From an uncultured Pelagibacteraceae bacterium (GTDB lineage: Bacteria > Pseudomonadota > Alphaproteobacteria > Pelagibacterales > Pelagibacteraceae), in assembly GCA_902609855.1 (NCBI GenBank), contig CACLTL010000002.1, forward strand, positions 1 to 64,000: a DNA stretch of 64,000 nt, read 5' to 3'. Positions within the stretch are counted from its first letter, which is position 1. The number at the start of each line of letters is the position of its first letter. Below the pieces are notes generated by a model. The model did not search any database. It was not told the DNA's origin and was given only the letters and a program-made list of their open reading frames with translations. Made by a program: the position numbers and the translations under genes. Below, piece after piece: positions 1 through 8,578 of this stretch.

Positions 1-241
1 ATTCCAAAGCACTTTTAACTGGGTGTCTAAATCTTACTATCGATAATGCCCCTATCATTCCTAATGATAAAGCTATATTTCCTTTAATAGTATTTGTGAT
101 TATGTAAGTGATTATAGGTAATAAAAGAAAACCTATTGTTTGAGAGTGTGTTTTAGCCCAATTTTGTCCTGCGAAAATAAGTGCATATCTGATTAAAAGA
201 CCGCTTAGTAAAAGTATTATTAGTGGCTTTATTTCGTCCAT
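1..241 (-). CDS. DUF4956-like membrane protein, 3' part missing
   Basis: The first 80 codons of a reverse-strand gene run off the left edge of the window without a stop. The visible part has a hydrophobic segment at about residues 6-24, a second at about 37-50, and ends in the motif GALSIVRFRHPVKS (residues 64-77). A Gly-Met-Ile-Gly-Ala-Leu-Ser-Ile-Val-Arg-Phe-Arg stretch is typical of the DUF4956 membrane family, whose function is not established. The ATG at 239-241 is preceded by only a weak AGGT-like ribosome-binding site. The gene lies 70 bases downstream of the DUF3833 lipoprotein gene on the same strand and may end that operon. Family assignment is from motif recognition only. Confidence 0.6.
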   Translation of the reverse strand, partial: MDEIKPLIILLLSGLLIRYALIFAGQNWAKTHSQTIGFLLLPIITYIITNTIKGNIALSLGMIGALSIVRFRHPVKSALE

Positions 242-311
242 ATATTTACCTATAAAAATAATATTTCTATATCAACGCCTATCTTTTAACTTAGTTATAA
301 AGAAATATAAA

Positions 312-836
312 CTAATCTTTGACAAACATTACTGTAAGTTCAGCTACTTTAATACCAAATTTAGTCATAGTTGCTCTATTTATTGCAACATTTTCATCCT
401 GCATAAAAATCCAGTCATCAAAAGTAATTTTTATGTTTTTTCCTTTTACAGGAACTAATAAAACATATTCAAATTTGAATGCCGGGCCATATGAATATCC
501 TTTAGCTGTTCCAACTACATCAGAGGCTGTTCCCTCATAGTTATGTTCATCAATTTTTTTAATAGTCCATTGACGAGTTTGTCTTTCCCCATCATTCCAA
601 TCAAAAACTTCGTCTAAAATTAATTGAGAACCATCCCATTTTCCGTTTAAATCAGCTTTAAATTGTCTTGTAACTTTTCCAGATCTATTTTGTAATACTC
701 CCCAGGCTTTGACATTACCAGATAAATAATTTTCGATAACTAGTCTTGGTTTTTGATCTTTAAAATCTGTCGGTTTCATTTTATTTGCACATCCTGTTGT
801 TAAAATTAGTAAAAATAGTAATATTAATTTTTTCAT
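312..836 (-). CDS. DUF3833 family lipoprotein
   Basis: A 174-residue protein with a lipoprotein signal peptide: Lys-Lys, a leucine-rich core, and the lipobox L-T-T-G-C with the lipidated cysteine at residue 16. The mature part is rich in beta-strand-type sequence and contains F-D-W-N-D-G and D-D-W-x-x-M-Q-D motifs that fit the DUF3833 family. In many proteobacteria this family sits beside a cyclopropane-type fatty acid methyltransferase, DUF1365 and a FAD amine oxidase, exactly as here. Its start overlaps the methyltransferase stop by four bases (ATGA), so it is probably translationally coupled as the last gene of the operon. A role in envelope lipid modification or lipid delivery is inferred from neighbours; biochemical function is unknown. 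Confidence 0.8.
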   Translation of the reverse strand: MKKLILLFLLILTTGCANKMKPTDFKDQKPRLVIENYLSGNVKAWGVLQNRSGKVTRQFKADLNGKWDGSQLILDEVFDWNDGERQTRQWTIKKIDEHNYEGTASDVVGTAKGYSYGPAFKFEYVLLVPVKGKNIKITFDDWIFMQDENVAINRATMTKFGIKVAELTVMFVKD

Positions 837-2023
837 GACGAATATCTATTAGACATGGAGAATTGAATCAAGTTAATGTTTCTAGACTTAAAACCGCCTT
901 CACAATAAGATAAGTAAAATTCCCACATACGCTTGAAATATTCATCAAAACCAAGTGGTGTAATTTTTTCCCAAGCGCCTAAAAAATTTTTTCTCCAAGT
1001 TGCTAAAGTTTTAGCATAATCGTCAGAGTAGGTATTAATTTTTTCTAGTTTAAGGTCATTCTTTTTAATTATATTCTCTATAAATTTAATTGAAGGTAAA
1101 AATCCACCTGGAAATATATATTTTTGAATAAAATCCTCATTTGCTCTATATCTTTCAAATAAGTCATCTTTTATCACAATGCCTTGAATTGCAGCATTTC
1201 CCCCGTAATTAAGAACATTTTTAATTGTACGAAAATATTGGTCCATATATTTTTCACCAACAGCTTCTATCATTTCTATTGAAGCTACGTGATCATATTT
1301 TTCCTTGAGATCTCTGTAATCTAAAAATTTAACATTAACTTTATTGTTTAGTCCTGAGTTGAAAATCTTCTTTTTAGTAAACTCATATTGATTTTTAGAA
1401 ATTGTAATACAGTCTACACTCACATCATAATTTTTAGCTAAGAATTCAGCAAATCCGCCCCATCCACACCCTATCTCTAAAACCTTGTTTCCATCTTTTA
1501 TATTCATTAAATTTATAAGCTCTTGAAATTTATTTCTTTGAGCTATTTCTAAATCATCTTTCTCATTTTTATAGACAGCGCTGGAATAAGTGAGAGATTT
1601 ATCAAGCCATGACGAAAAAAATTCATTTCCTAAATCATAATGTTTTGAAATATATTTTTTACTTTTAGATTTTGTATTTGATGCAAATATTTTTTTAAGA
1701 AAATTTTTGATTTTTTGTAATTTTAAACTTCCTGAAAAAGAATATATTGTATTAATATTTCTCGCTGTAAGTTCAATTAAATTTGTTAAATTTGAGGTAT
1801 AAAAATCTTTTTTCATATGAGCTTCTCCTAAAGCTGAGCTTCCACCCATTATGACGTTTAGGTAAAAATTGGGTTTATTAATTTTGATATCTGAAGATAA
1901 TTTGCTCTCTAAGTCACCAAAATGAAAAACTTTTCCATCATAATTTATAAGCTTAAGATTTCCTTGTGAGATTTTTTTCAATTTATTTAATACGAATCTT
2001 TCTGATATTTTTATTAAACTCAT
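833..2023 (-). CDS. cfa: Cyclopropane-fatty-acyl-phospholipid synthase family methyltransferase
   Basis: A 396-residue SAM-dependent methyltransferase of the Cfa/mycolic acid methyltransferase family. The SAM-binding motif V-L-E-I-G-C-G-W-G-G is at residues 181-190, preceded by the family's HYDLGNEFF segment (about 128-136), which helps position the acyl chain. Residues 1-110 match the N-terminal lipid-binding domain. The family transfers a methyl group from SAM onto double bonds of membrane phospholipid acyl chains at the inner membrane. Length is normal. The start overlaps the DUF1365 stop by one base (TAATG). Because FAD-oxidoreductase/DUF1365/Cfa sets in related bacteria are linked to unusual fatty acids and photo-oxidative stress, the product may be a methylated or furan-type fatty acid rather than a simple cyclopropane ring; that is inference. 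Confidence 0.88.
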   Translation of the reverse strand: MSLIKISERFVLNKLKKISQGNLKLINYDGKVFHFGDLESKLSSDIKINKPNFYLNVIMGGSSALGEAHMKKDFYTSNLTNLIELTARNINTIYSFSGSLKLQKIKNFLKKIFASNTKSKSKKYISKHYDLGNEFFSSWLDKSLTYSSAVYKNEKDDLEIAQRNKFQELINLMNIKDGNKVLEIGCGWGGFAEFLAKNYDVSVDCITISKNQYEFTKKKIFNSGLNNKVNVKFLDYRDLKEKYDHVASIEMIEAVGEKYMDQYFRTIKNVLNYGGNAAIQGIVIKDDLFERYRANEDFIQKYIFPGGFLPSIKFIENIIKKNDLKLEKINTYSDDYAKTLATWRKNFLGAWEKITPLGFDEYFKRMWEFYLSYCEGGFKSRNINLIQFSMSNRYSS

Positions 2024-2781
2024 TAATATTCCTCGTAACTTAAGTTATTTTTTAATTTAGTATTTCTTCCCCTGTATATTGCCCCTTTTTTCCATAAAAG
2101 TAATGCTTCATAATGTATCGAACCAATAATTTTAATTGTCATTAACGGATACTTAAAAAAGTTAGAGATGAGTTGTTTTGAGTTGAATTCTTTTCTCTCT
2201 CCTGTTTGAGTAGCTGTTAAAACTGTTCCTATAGAGTCTGTTTGTTTTATAAAAACTGAAAGTTTATCATTGGGGTTAAGTAATTTAAAATTATAGTAAG
2301 TTTCCATATCCATAAATGGTGAAACGTAAAATTTTTTTTTGCATTTTTGAATTATTTCTTCATTATCTTTAATTTTAAAAATATATGTATGCTGCTCATT
2401 AAAAGTATTTTTTACTTCGTAAAAAATTGCTTTCAATTTATTATCCTCATAGCAGTAAAAAATACTTAAAGGGTTGAACACATAACCAAAAATTCTTGGA
2501 TAACAAAGTATTTTAACTTTATTAATTTCACCTTTTATATTGAGCTTACTAATGTTTTTAAGCACCCATTCTTTTAAATCGCTTCCGTCGCGTTCTCCAT
2601 GATCTTTGTCATAAAAGCTGAAAATGTTAAATTTATTATGAGAGAAAATATTTATTGAACTGTCTAATTGATTGATTTCATCTAAATCAATTAATAACGA
2701 AAAAGTTTTATATTTTAAAAAATGTCTTACAGGTTTAAATCTTGTATGAGTTACTTCACCGTTATAAATGCAAGAGTTCAT
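2023..2781 (-). CDS. DUF1365 domain-containing protein
   Basis: A 252-residue DUF1365 protein. It shows the family's opening (C-I-Y-N-G-E-V-T-H-T-R-F-K-P, with HxRxxP-like spacing), the central R-I-F-G-Y-V-F-N-P-L-S-I-F-Y-C-Y block (about residues 118-133) and the later F-Y-V-S-P-F block. Biochemical function is not established; the family almost always accompanies a FAD-dependent amine-oxidase-like protein and a Cfa-type methyltransferase, which suggests a role in remodelling membrane fatty acids. I chose the ATG at 2779-2781, which overlaps the upstream stop as TGATG, over a TTG one codon earlier. There is no signal peptide. The tight overlaps on both sides support an operon with coupled translation. 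Confidence 0.88.
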   Translation of the reverse strand: MNSCIYNGEVTHTRFKPVRHFLKYKTFSLLIDLDEINQLDSSINIFSHNKFNIFSFYDKDHGERDGSDLKEWVLKNISKLNIKGEINKVKILCYPRIFGYVFNPLSIFYCYEDNKLKAIFYEVKNTFNEQHTYIFKIKDNEEIIQKCKKKFYVSPFMDMETYYNFKLLNPNDKLSVFIKQTDSIGTVLTATQTGERKEFNSKQLISNFFKYPLMTIKIIGSIHYEALLLWKKGAIYRGRNTKLKNNLSYEEY

Positions 2782-4007
2782 CAAATTTTAAAGTTATTAA
2801 TCAAATCTATAGACGATTTTAATCCATCTTCGTGAAATCCGTAACCAAAATAACTTCCACAAAACCAAGTTCTTTTTTTTCCTTGTATTAATTTTAGATC
2901 TTTTTGAAGCGCAGTATTCTTTGAATCTAAATATGGGTGGGTAAAATTAACTTTTTTTATAACAGAATTTTCATTAATTTTATAGATAGGGTTTAAAGTT
3001 AAAAAATAGTCTTTAGATGTTTCTAAATTTTGTAATTTATTTAACCAATAGGTAATGCATGTCTTTTCTCCATCTGAAACAGAATTCCAACTAGACCAGG
3101 CCCTTTTTTTTTGAGGCATTAATCTCTTATCAGTATGTAAATAAGCCTCGTTCTTCACGTAATTAAATTTTTCCAATATATTTTTTTCTTGATCCGTTGG
3201 TTTTTCTATCATTCTTAAACTTTGGTCTGCATGAGAAGCTAGTACTACTTGATCATAGTCAACATATTCATTGCCAATATTTAGCCTGATATTGTCATCA
3301 CTTCTAATTAACTTATCCACTTTATAATTTTTAAAAATTTCACCACTAATTTTATCTGTTACTTTTTTAACATAAGCTCTACTTCTATTTGAAACTGTGT
3401 ACCATTGCGGTCTATTTTTGAATTTAAATAAACCATGATTAGTAAAAAAATTTAAAAAAAATTTTAATGGCATTTCTTTTGCTTTATTAAATGGCATTGA
3501 CCAAATAGCAGCAACCATGGGAATTAAGTGATACTCGATGAAGTATTTTGAAAATTTATTTTTATTAAGAAAATTTCCTAAAGTTTCTTCTTTAATTTCA
3601 CTTTCAAGTAATTTTGGGGCAGTTCTATAAAATGAGATTATCTCTCTAATCATATATAAAAATTTTAAATTAAAAAAATTTAATTTATTGGCAAAAATAC
3701 CTCCTAAACCACTTCCACTATATTCAACATTACTATTCTTAATAGATACAGAAAATGACATGTCGCTTTTTTCATAAGGGACTTTTAATTCATTAAAAAA
3801 ATTAACTAAATTTGGATAAGTAGACTCATTAAAAACAATAAAGCCCAGATCTACTGGAATAATCTTATCATCTTCTTTAATCTCATAGGTGAAAGAATGA
3901 CCTCCAAAGTGATCATCTTTTTCGTATAGATCAACTTTATATTTTTTTGAGAGAAAATATGCGGAAGATAATCCTGAGATACCTGAGCCGATGACAGCAA
4001 TTTTCAT
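2781..4007 (-). CDS. FAD/NAD(P)-dependent amine-oxidase-like oxidoreductase
   Basis: A 408-residue flavoprotein. The dinucleotide-binding fold starts at residue 1: V-I-G-S-G-I-S-G (residues 5-12), followed by the acidic end of strand 2 (D-L-Y-E-K) and the G-G-H-S-F element typical of the amine oxidase/phytoene desaturase superfamily. The C-terminus carries W-F-C-G-S-Y-F-G-Y-G-F-H-E-D-G, which matches the flavin-contacting end of this group. It is the first gene of a four-gene operon with DUF1365, a Cfa-type methyltransferase and a DUF3833 lipoprotein, nine bases after gcvP. Oxidation or desaturation of a membrane acyl chain before methylation is a reasonable inference; the substrate cannot be read from the sequence. 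Confidence 0.82.
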   Translation of the reverse strand: MKIAVIGSGISGLSSAYFLSKKYKVDLYEKDDHFGGHSFTYEIKEDDKIIPVDLGFIVFNESTYPNLVNFFNELKVPYEKSDMSFSVSIKNSNVEYSGSGLGGIFANKLNFFNLKFLYMIREIISFYRTAPKLLESEIKEETLGNFLNKNKFSKYFIEYHLIPMVAAIWSMPFNKAKEMPLKFFLNFFTNHGLFKFKNRPQWYTVSNRSRAYVKKVTDKISGEIFKNYKVDKLIRSDDNIRLNIGNEYVDYDQVVLASHADQSLRMIEKPTDQEKNILEKFNYVKNEAYLHTDKRLMPQKKRAWSSWNSVSDGEKTCITYWLNKLQNLETSKDYFLTLNPIYKINENSVIKKVNFTHPYLDSKNTALQKDLKLIQGKKRTWFCGSYFGYGFHEDGLKSSIDLINNFKI

Positions 4008-4016
4008 TAAAAAAGA

Positions 4017-6884
4017 TTAAGCAGCTTCATCTTTATATTCATCCATTGAAGGACATGAACATACTAAATTTCTATCTCCGAAAACGTTATCTACTCTAGC
4101 AACTGGTGCCCAATATTTATTATTTTTTACATACTCAGTTGGAAAAGCTGCTTCCTCCCTTGAGTAAGCATGTTTCCACTCACTGGAAGCTAATTCGACA
4201 TAAGTATGAGGTGCATTTTTCAGTGGGTTATCTATTTTGTCAAACTTTGATGACTCCACTAAATTAATTTCTTTTTTAATTTTTATAAGTGCATTACAAA
4301 ATTTATCAATCTCCTCCAAATTTTCACTTTCAGTTGGCTCAATCATAATTGTGCCAGCAACAGGCCATGACATTGTTGGAGCATGGTAGCCAAAGTCAAT
4401 CAGTCTTTTTGCTAAATCCTCCTCAGAGATACCTGAACTTGCTTTAATTGGTCGTATATCAATTATGCATTCATGTGCAACATTTCCATTTTTACCAGTG
4501 TAAAGAACTTTGTAATCTTTGGATAATTTTTTTGAAATATAATTTGCATTTAAAATTGAAACTTGTGAGGCTTTTTTCAATCCTTCAGCACCCATCATCT
4601 TTATATACATCCAAGATATTGGAAGTATACTTGAACTACCCCAAGGTGCAGCTGATACAGCGCCCATTCCATTCTTAGGGCCTGCCTCTTTAATAATTTC
4701 GTGTGTTGGTAAAAAATCAGCTAGATGCTTAGCACAAGCGATTGGGCCCATTCCTGGTCCGCCTCCACCGTGAGGTATACAAAATGTTTTATGTAAATTA
4801 ATATGACAAACGTCTGGTCCAAATTTCCCTGGCTTTGCAACACCTACAAGTGCATTTAAATTTGCTCCATCCATATAGACTTGTCCGCCGTGCTTATGAA
4901 TAACTTCACAAATATCTATGATTTTTTCCTCGAATACTCCATGCGTAGAGGGATAAGTTACCATTAAAGCAGCTAAATCTTTTGAGTGTTTTTCAGCTTT
5001 ATTTTTAAGATCGTCTATATCAACGTTTCCATCGTCATCACAATTGACTACAACTACTTTCATCCCACACATTTGGGCACTTGCTGGATTAGTTCCATGA
5101 GCCGAGTCCGGAATTAGACAGACGTTACGATTTTCTTGTTTATTGTTTTTATGGAATTTTCTTATAGTCATTAAACCTGCGTACTCTCCTTGAGCTCCAG
5201 AGTTTGGTTGTAAAGAAACTGCATCATATCCAGTAATTTCTTTTAGGTCATTTATTAGATCATTAAAAAGAATTTTATAGCCTTCCATTTGATTTGTAGG
5301 AACAAATGGATGTGGAAGTGAAAACTCTTTCCAGGTAATAGGTATTAATTCCGCTGTTGCATTGAGCTTCATAGTACAAGATCCTAAAGCAATCATTGAT
5401 CTATTGAGCGCAATATCACAATCTTCTAGTTTCTTTAGATATCTTAGCATCTCAGTTTCAGAATGGTATTTGTTAAAAACTGGATGGGTTAAGTATTTTG
5501 AAGTTCTTAAAAGATTTTTTGGAAGATTATCTAGTTCAACCTTTACATCTTGTTTTATAATTTTAGAAACTCCAAATAACTTTAAAAGTAAATTAACATC
5601 ATCAAGTTTTTTTGCTTCATCAAAAGCAACTGATAAATGTTCTTTATCGACTTTTCTAAGGTTTATATTCTCTTTTAATGCAGCTTCATAAATAGAGCTT
5701 GTTTTTTCATTGGTCTTAATTGTAACGGTATCAAAGAAATGATCTGATAAAATCTTGTAACCACCTGTTTTAATGTTATCAGCAAAAATTTTAGCTAATT
5801 TCGCAGTTCTATTCGCTATTTTAAGTATTCCTTTAGGTCCATGATAAATCGCAAAGGCAGCAGAAATGATAGCTAGCAATGCTTGAGCGGTGCAAATATT
5901 GCTTGTTGCTTTGTCTCTTCTAATGTGTTGCTCTCTAGTTTGTAAAGAGAGCCTGTAAGCTTTTTTTCCGTGTCTATCTTTTGAAACGCCTATAATTCTT
6001 CCCGGCATTGATCTTTTAAATTCCTCTTTAGTTGCAAAAAATGCTGCGTGAGGTCCACCGTATCCCATTGGAATACCAAATCTTTGAGCGCTTCCGACAG
6101 CAATGTCAGCTCCAAGTTCTGCTGGAGTTTTCAATCTAGCTAAAGCTAATAGATCACAAACCAAAATAGCTTTTCCATTTTTTTTGTGTATTTGACTAAT
6201 ACTTTCACTAGGATCGTTTATCTCACCTAAAGTTCCAGGATATGATAAAACTCCGCAAATAATATCTTCGTTTATTTTCGTAAGTTCTTTTTTTTCATCA
6301 CCAATGATCAATTCTAAACCAAAAGGATTTGTTCTTGTTTTTATAAGATCAATTGTTTGAGGGTTGCAATTGCTTGAGATAAATATTTTTTTTGAATTAG
6401 TTTTATCTAATCTCTGGCTTAAACCTACTGCTTCTGCTGTTGCTGTTGCTTCATCCAATAAAGAAGCGTTAGCTATATCCATGCCTGTTAAGTCAATAAT
6501 TGATTGTTGAAAATTTAAAAGCATTTCAAGACGACCTTGAGCCACTTCAGGCTGATAAGGTGTATAAGACGTGTACCATCCTGGATTTTCTAAAATATTT
6601 CTAAGAATTACATTAGGTGTAATAGAATTATAGTATCCCATTCCAATAAAATTTTTAAAGATTTTATTTTTTTTAGATATAGATTTTAATTTTTTTAAAG
6701 CATCGTTTTCTGACATTGGCTGATCAATTTTAAGATCATCTTTTAATAAGATTTTTTCTGGCACAGTATTGCTCATTAGATCCTCTAGTGTCTTATATCC
6801 AACGTATTGCAACATTTTAGATTGATCTTCCTCAGAGGGACCAATGTGTCTTTTAATGAATTCTTTTGAATTATCGTCAATCAT
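4017..6884 (-). CDS. gcvP: Glycine dehydrogenase (decarboxylating), P protein
   Basis: A 955-residue single-chain P protein, full length for the bacterial type with the alpha and beta halves fused. It decarboxylates glycine with pyridoxal phosphate and passes the aminomethyl group to the lipoyl arm of GcvH. The PLP lysine is in N-L-H-K-T-F at residue 699, followed by the glycine-rich P-H-G-G-G-G-P-G segment. The N-terminus shows F-I-x-R-H-I-G-P-S and the family's G-M-G-Y-Y-N block. It is the third gene of gcvT-gcvH-gcvP; its ATG abuts the gcvH stop with no gap. Expression is expected to follow the glycine riboswitch upstream of gcvT. The lipid-modification operon begins nine bases downstream and may be read through. 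Confidence 0.97.
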   Translation of the reverse strand: MIDDNSKEFIKRHIGPSEEDQSKMLQYVGYKTLEDLMSNTVPEKILLKDDLKIDQPMSENDALKKLKSISKKNKIFKNFIGMGYYNSITPNVILRNILENPGWYTSYTPYQPEVAQGRLEMLLNFQQSIIDLTGMDIANASLLDEATATAEAVGLSQRLDKTNSKKIFISSNCNPQTIDLIKTRTNPFGLELIIGDEKKELTKINEDIICGVLSYPGTLGEINDPSESISQIHKKNGKAILVCDLLALARLKTPAELGADIAVGSAQRFGIPMGYGGPHAAFFATKEEFKRSMPGRIIGVSKDRHGKKAYRLSLQTREQHIRRDKATSNICTAQALLAIISAAFAIYHGPKGILKIANRTAKLAKIFADNIKTGGYKILSDHFFDTVTIKTNEKTSSIYEAALKENINLRKVDKEHLSVAFDEAKKLDDVNLLLKLFGVSKIIKQDVKVELDNLPKNLLRTSKYLTHPVFNKYHSETEMLRYLKKLEDCDIALNRSMIALGSCTMKLNATAELIPITWKEFSLPHPFVPTNQMEGYKILFNDLINDLKEITGYDAVSLQPNSGAQGEYAGLMTIRKFHKNNKQENRNVCLIPDSAHGTNPASAQMCGMKVVVVNCDDDGNVDIDDLKNKAEKHSKDLAALMVTYPSTHGVFEEKIIDICEVIHKHGGQVYMDGANLNALVGVAKPGKFGPDVCHINLHKTFCIPHGGGGPGMGPIACAKHLADFLPTHEIIKEAGPKNGMGAVSAAPWGSSSILPISWMYIKMMGAEGLKKASQVSILNANYISKKLSKDYKVLYTGKNGNVAHECIIDIRPIKASSGISEEDLAKRLIDFGYHAPTMSWPVAGTIMIEPTESENLEEIDKFCNALIKIKKEINLVESSKFDKIDNPLKNAPHTYVELASSEWKHAYSREEAAFPTEYVKNNKYWAPVARVDNVFGDRNLVCSCPSMDEYKDEAA

Positions 6885-7265
6885 TTAACTTGGGTTCTCC
6901 TTACAAAATTTATCATATTCGTCTTTTGACATAAGCGAGTCATACTCACCTTTATCCTTTATCTTTAGCTTAAAAAACCAACTTGCGCCTTCAGGGTCTG
7001 AATTCACGCTACCTGGGTCATCAGCAATAGCTTTATTTCCCTCAGTAATTTCTCCAGAAATAGGAGAGTAAACATCACTCGCAGCTTTAGTAGACTCTAC
7101 AACAGCTGCTTGACCCTCTTTTTCTACAGCTTTTCCTGCATCAGGAACCTCTACAAAAACAATGTCACCGAGCATTTCTGTTGCATGCTTAGTTATTCCA
7201 ACTGTAGCTACATCTCCATCCAATGAGACCCATTCGTGTTTTTTAGAAAATTTTTTTTCACTCAT
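6885..7265 (-). CDS. gcvH: Glycine cleavage system H protein
   Basis: A 126-residue lipoyl carrier protein. The lipoylated lysine is K60 in [10 protein letters not shown], the standard context of H proteins. The N-terminal S-K-K-H-E-W-V and the [15 protein letters not shown] block match the family. It shuttles the aminomethyl group from GcvP to GcvT and is reoxidised by lipoamide dehydrogenase, which is not in this window. Its start lies 12 bases after gcvT with an AGGAGA-type ribosome-binding site, and its stop abuts gcvP. Confidence 0.97.
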   Translation of the reverse strand: MSEKKFSKKHEWVSLDGDVATVGITKHATEMLGDIVFVEVPDAGKAVEKEGQAAVVESTKAASDVYSPISGEITEGNKAIADDPGSVNSDPEGASWFFKLKIKDKGEYDSLMSKDEYDKFCKENPS

Positions 7266-7277
7266 ATTTGTTTCTCC

Positions 7278-8372
7278 TTATTTAACATAACTTTTTTTAT
7301 AAAATGGAAGTTCGGAAATTTTACCCCCATATTTTTTTCCCCTTACTTCAAGCTGAATAGATGTACCTATTTCAGAAAATTCAGATTTAACATATCCCAT
7401 TGCAACTGGAGCGTTTACACTCGGACCAAAAGTACCGCTTGTTACGAATCCTATTTCATTATTATCTGATGAAAAGATTTTGGTATTTTCTCTTGCTATA
7501 ACTTTTCCATCTGGCTTTATACCAACTCTAATTTTTTCACTTCCGTTAGCTAATAAATTTTTTATTTTTTCCCATCCATTAAATCCACCAACTTCTTTTC
7601 TTTTCTTTGCTATAGCCCATTTTAAATTAGCCTCTACCGGATTTATTTTTTCGTTTAAATCATGACCATATAAACACAGACCTGCCTCTAATCTTAATGT
7701 ATCTCTAGCTCCTAAACCTATAGGTTTAACTTCATTTGAAATTAAGTAATCGATTAGTTTTTCAACTTTTGTATTAGAAATTGAGATTTCAAAACCATCT
7801 TCACCAGTGTATCCAGATCTTGTTACATAAAGTTTTTCACCCTCATACTCAAAATTACTTCCTGTCATAAATTTTAAATTAGCGACACCTGGGATTAACT
7901 TTTCTAAAATCTCTACAGATTTGGGACCTTGTAATGCTATTAAAGATAAATCATTGTTTAAAAGATGTTTATGATCTTTATTTAAAAATTGTGAAATTTG
8001 CTTAATATCGTTTTCCTTACAAGCTGCATTTAAAATGATACAAAAACCTTTTTCTGTTCTTGTGATAATTAAATCATCAATTATTCCACCTTCGTTATTA
8101 AGTAAAAAAGAATATTTTGAATGGTTAACTTTCAAATTTTTTAAATCTGCTGGAATAATTTTTTCTAAAGACTCTATTAATGTTTCATCCCCTTCTAAAA
8201 AAAATTGTCCCATATGTGACACATCAAAAAATCCAGCGTGTGTTCTTGTAGAAATATGTTCCTTTACAATACCATCTTTATATTGGATAGGCATTTCATA
8301 GCCAGCGAACGGAACAAATTTTGCTCCTAAGTTTTTATGATAATTATATAAAGCTGTTTTTTGTACTTCCAT
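7278..8372 (-). CDS. gcvT: Aminomethyltransferase, glycine cleavage T protein
   Basis: A 364-residue T protein, of usual length. It transfers the methylene group from aminomethyl-GcvH to tetrahydrofolate, releasing ammonia. Visible family blocks include F-A-G-Y-E-M-P-I-Q-Y near residue 22, D-V-S-H-M-G-Q at about 50-56, and S-G-Y-T-G-E-D-G-F-E, with D-x-L-R-L-E-A-G-L-C-L-Y-G-H-D-L in the second half. It is the first gene of the gcvTHP operon. The 5' leader is a tandem glycine riboswitch, and the segment immediately before the start codon is perfectly complementary to bases between the two aptamers, so translation initiation is probably glycine-dependent. Confidence 0.97.
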   Translation of the reverse strand: MEVQKTALYNYHKNLGAKFVPFAGYEMPIQYKDGIVKEHISTRTHAGFFDVSHMGQFFLEGDETLIESLEKIIPADLKNLKVNHSKYSFLLNNEGGIIDDLIITRTEKGFCIILNAACKENDIKQISQFLNKDHKHLLNNDLSLIALQGPKSVEILEKLIPGVANLKFMTGSNFEYEGEKLYVTRSGYTGEDGFEISISNTKVEKLIDYLISNEVKPIGLGARDTLRLEAGLCLYGHDLNEKINPVEANLKWAIAKKRKEVGGFNGWEKIKNLLANGSEKIRVGIKPDGKVIARENTKIFSSDNNEIGFVTSGTFGPSVNAPVAMGYVKSEFSEIGTSIQLEVRGKKYGGKISELPFYKKSYVK

Positions 8373-8532
8373 AATAACTCTTATCTAACCCCATCTGTCT
8401 ATGTACCTGAGAGATTTAATCCTTCGGTGAGGCTTACGCCTGCTTTCCAGAGTTATTACGGTAACGGTCCTTTTGCCTGAGAGTTTCCGGGGTGGTTGCT
8501 CCTTCGGCGCCAAAATGGTCTCTCCCGTTACG
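8373..8532 (-). promoter_or_regulatory. Tandem glycine riboswitch upstream of gcvT
   Basis: Read on the reverse strand, two glycine aptamers follow each other. Aptamer 1 (8531 to 8461) is closed by GTAACGG pairing with CCGTTAC and contains GGGAGAGACC, GCCGAAGGAGC and CTCTCAGGCAAAAGGACC. Aptamer 2 (about 8454 to 8386) contains CTCTGGAAAGC, CACCGAAGGAT and CTCTCAGGTACATAGACAGA. These are the conserved cores of the glycine riboswitch family. There is no terminator hairpin with a T-run before gcvT, so control is probably at translation. TAATAACTCT (8458-8449) between the aptamers can pair perfectly with AGAGTTATTA (8381-8372), which covers the weak ribosome-binding site and the A of the gcvT start codon. 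Confidence 0.95.
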
Positions 8533-8578
8533 TTGAGGACTTTCCTCTAAATGCAATAAAAAGTCAAATGCAAATTAT

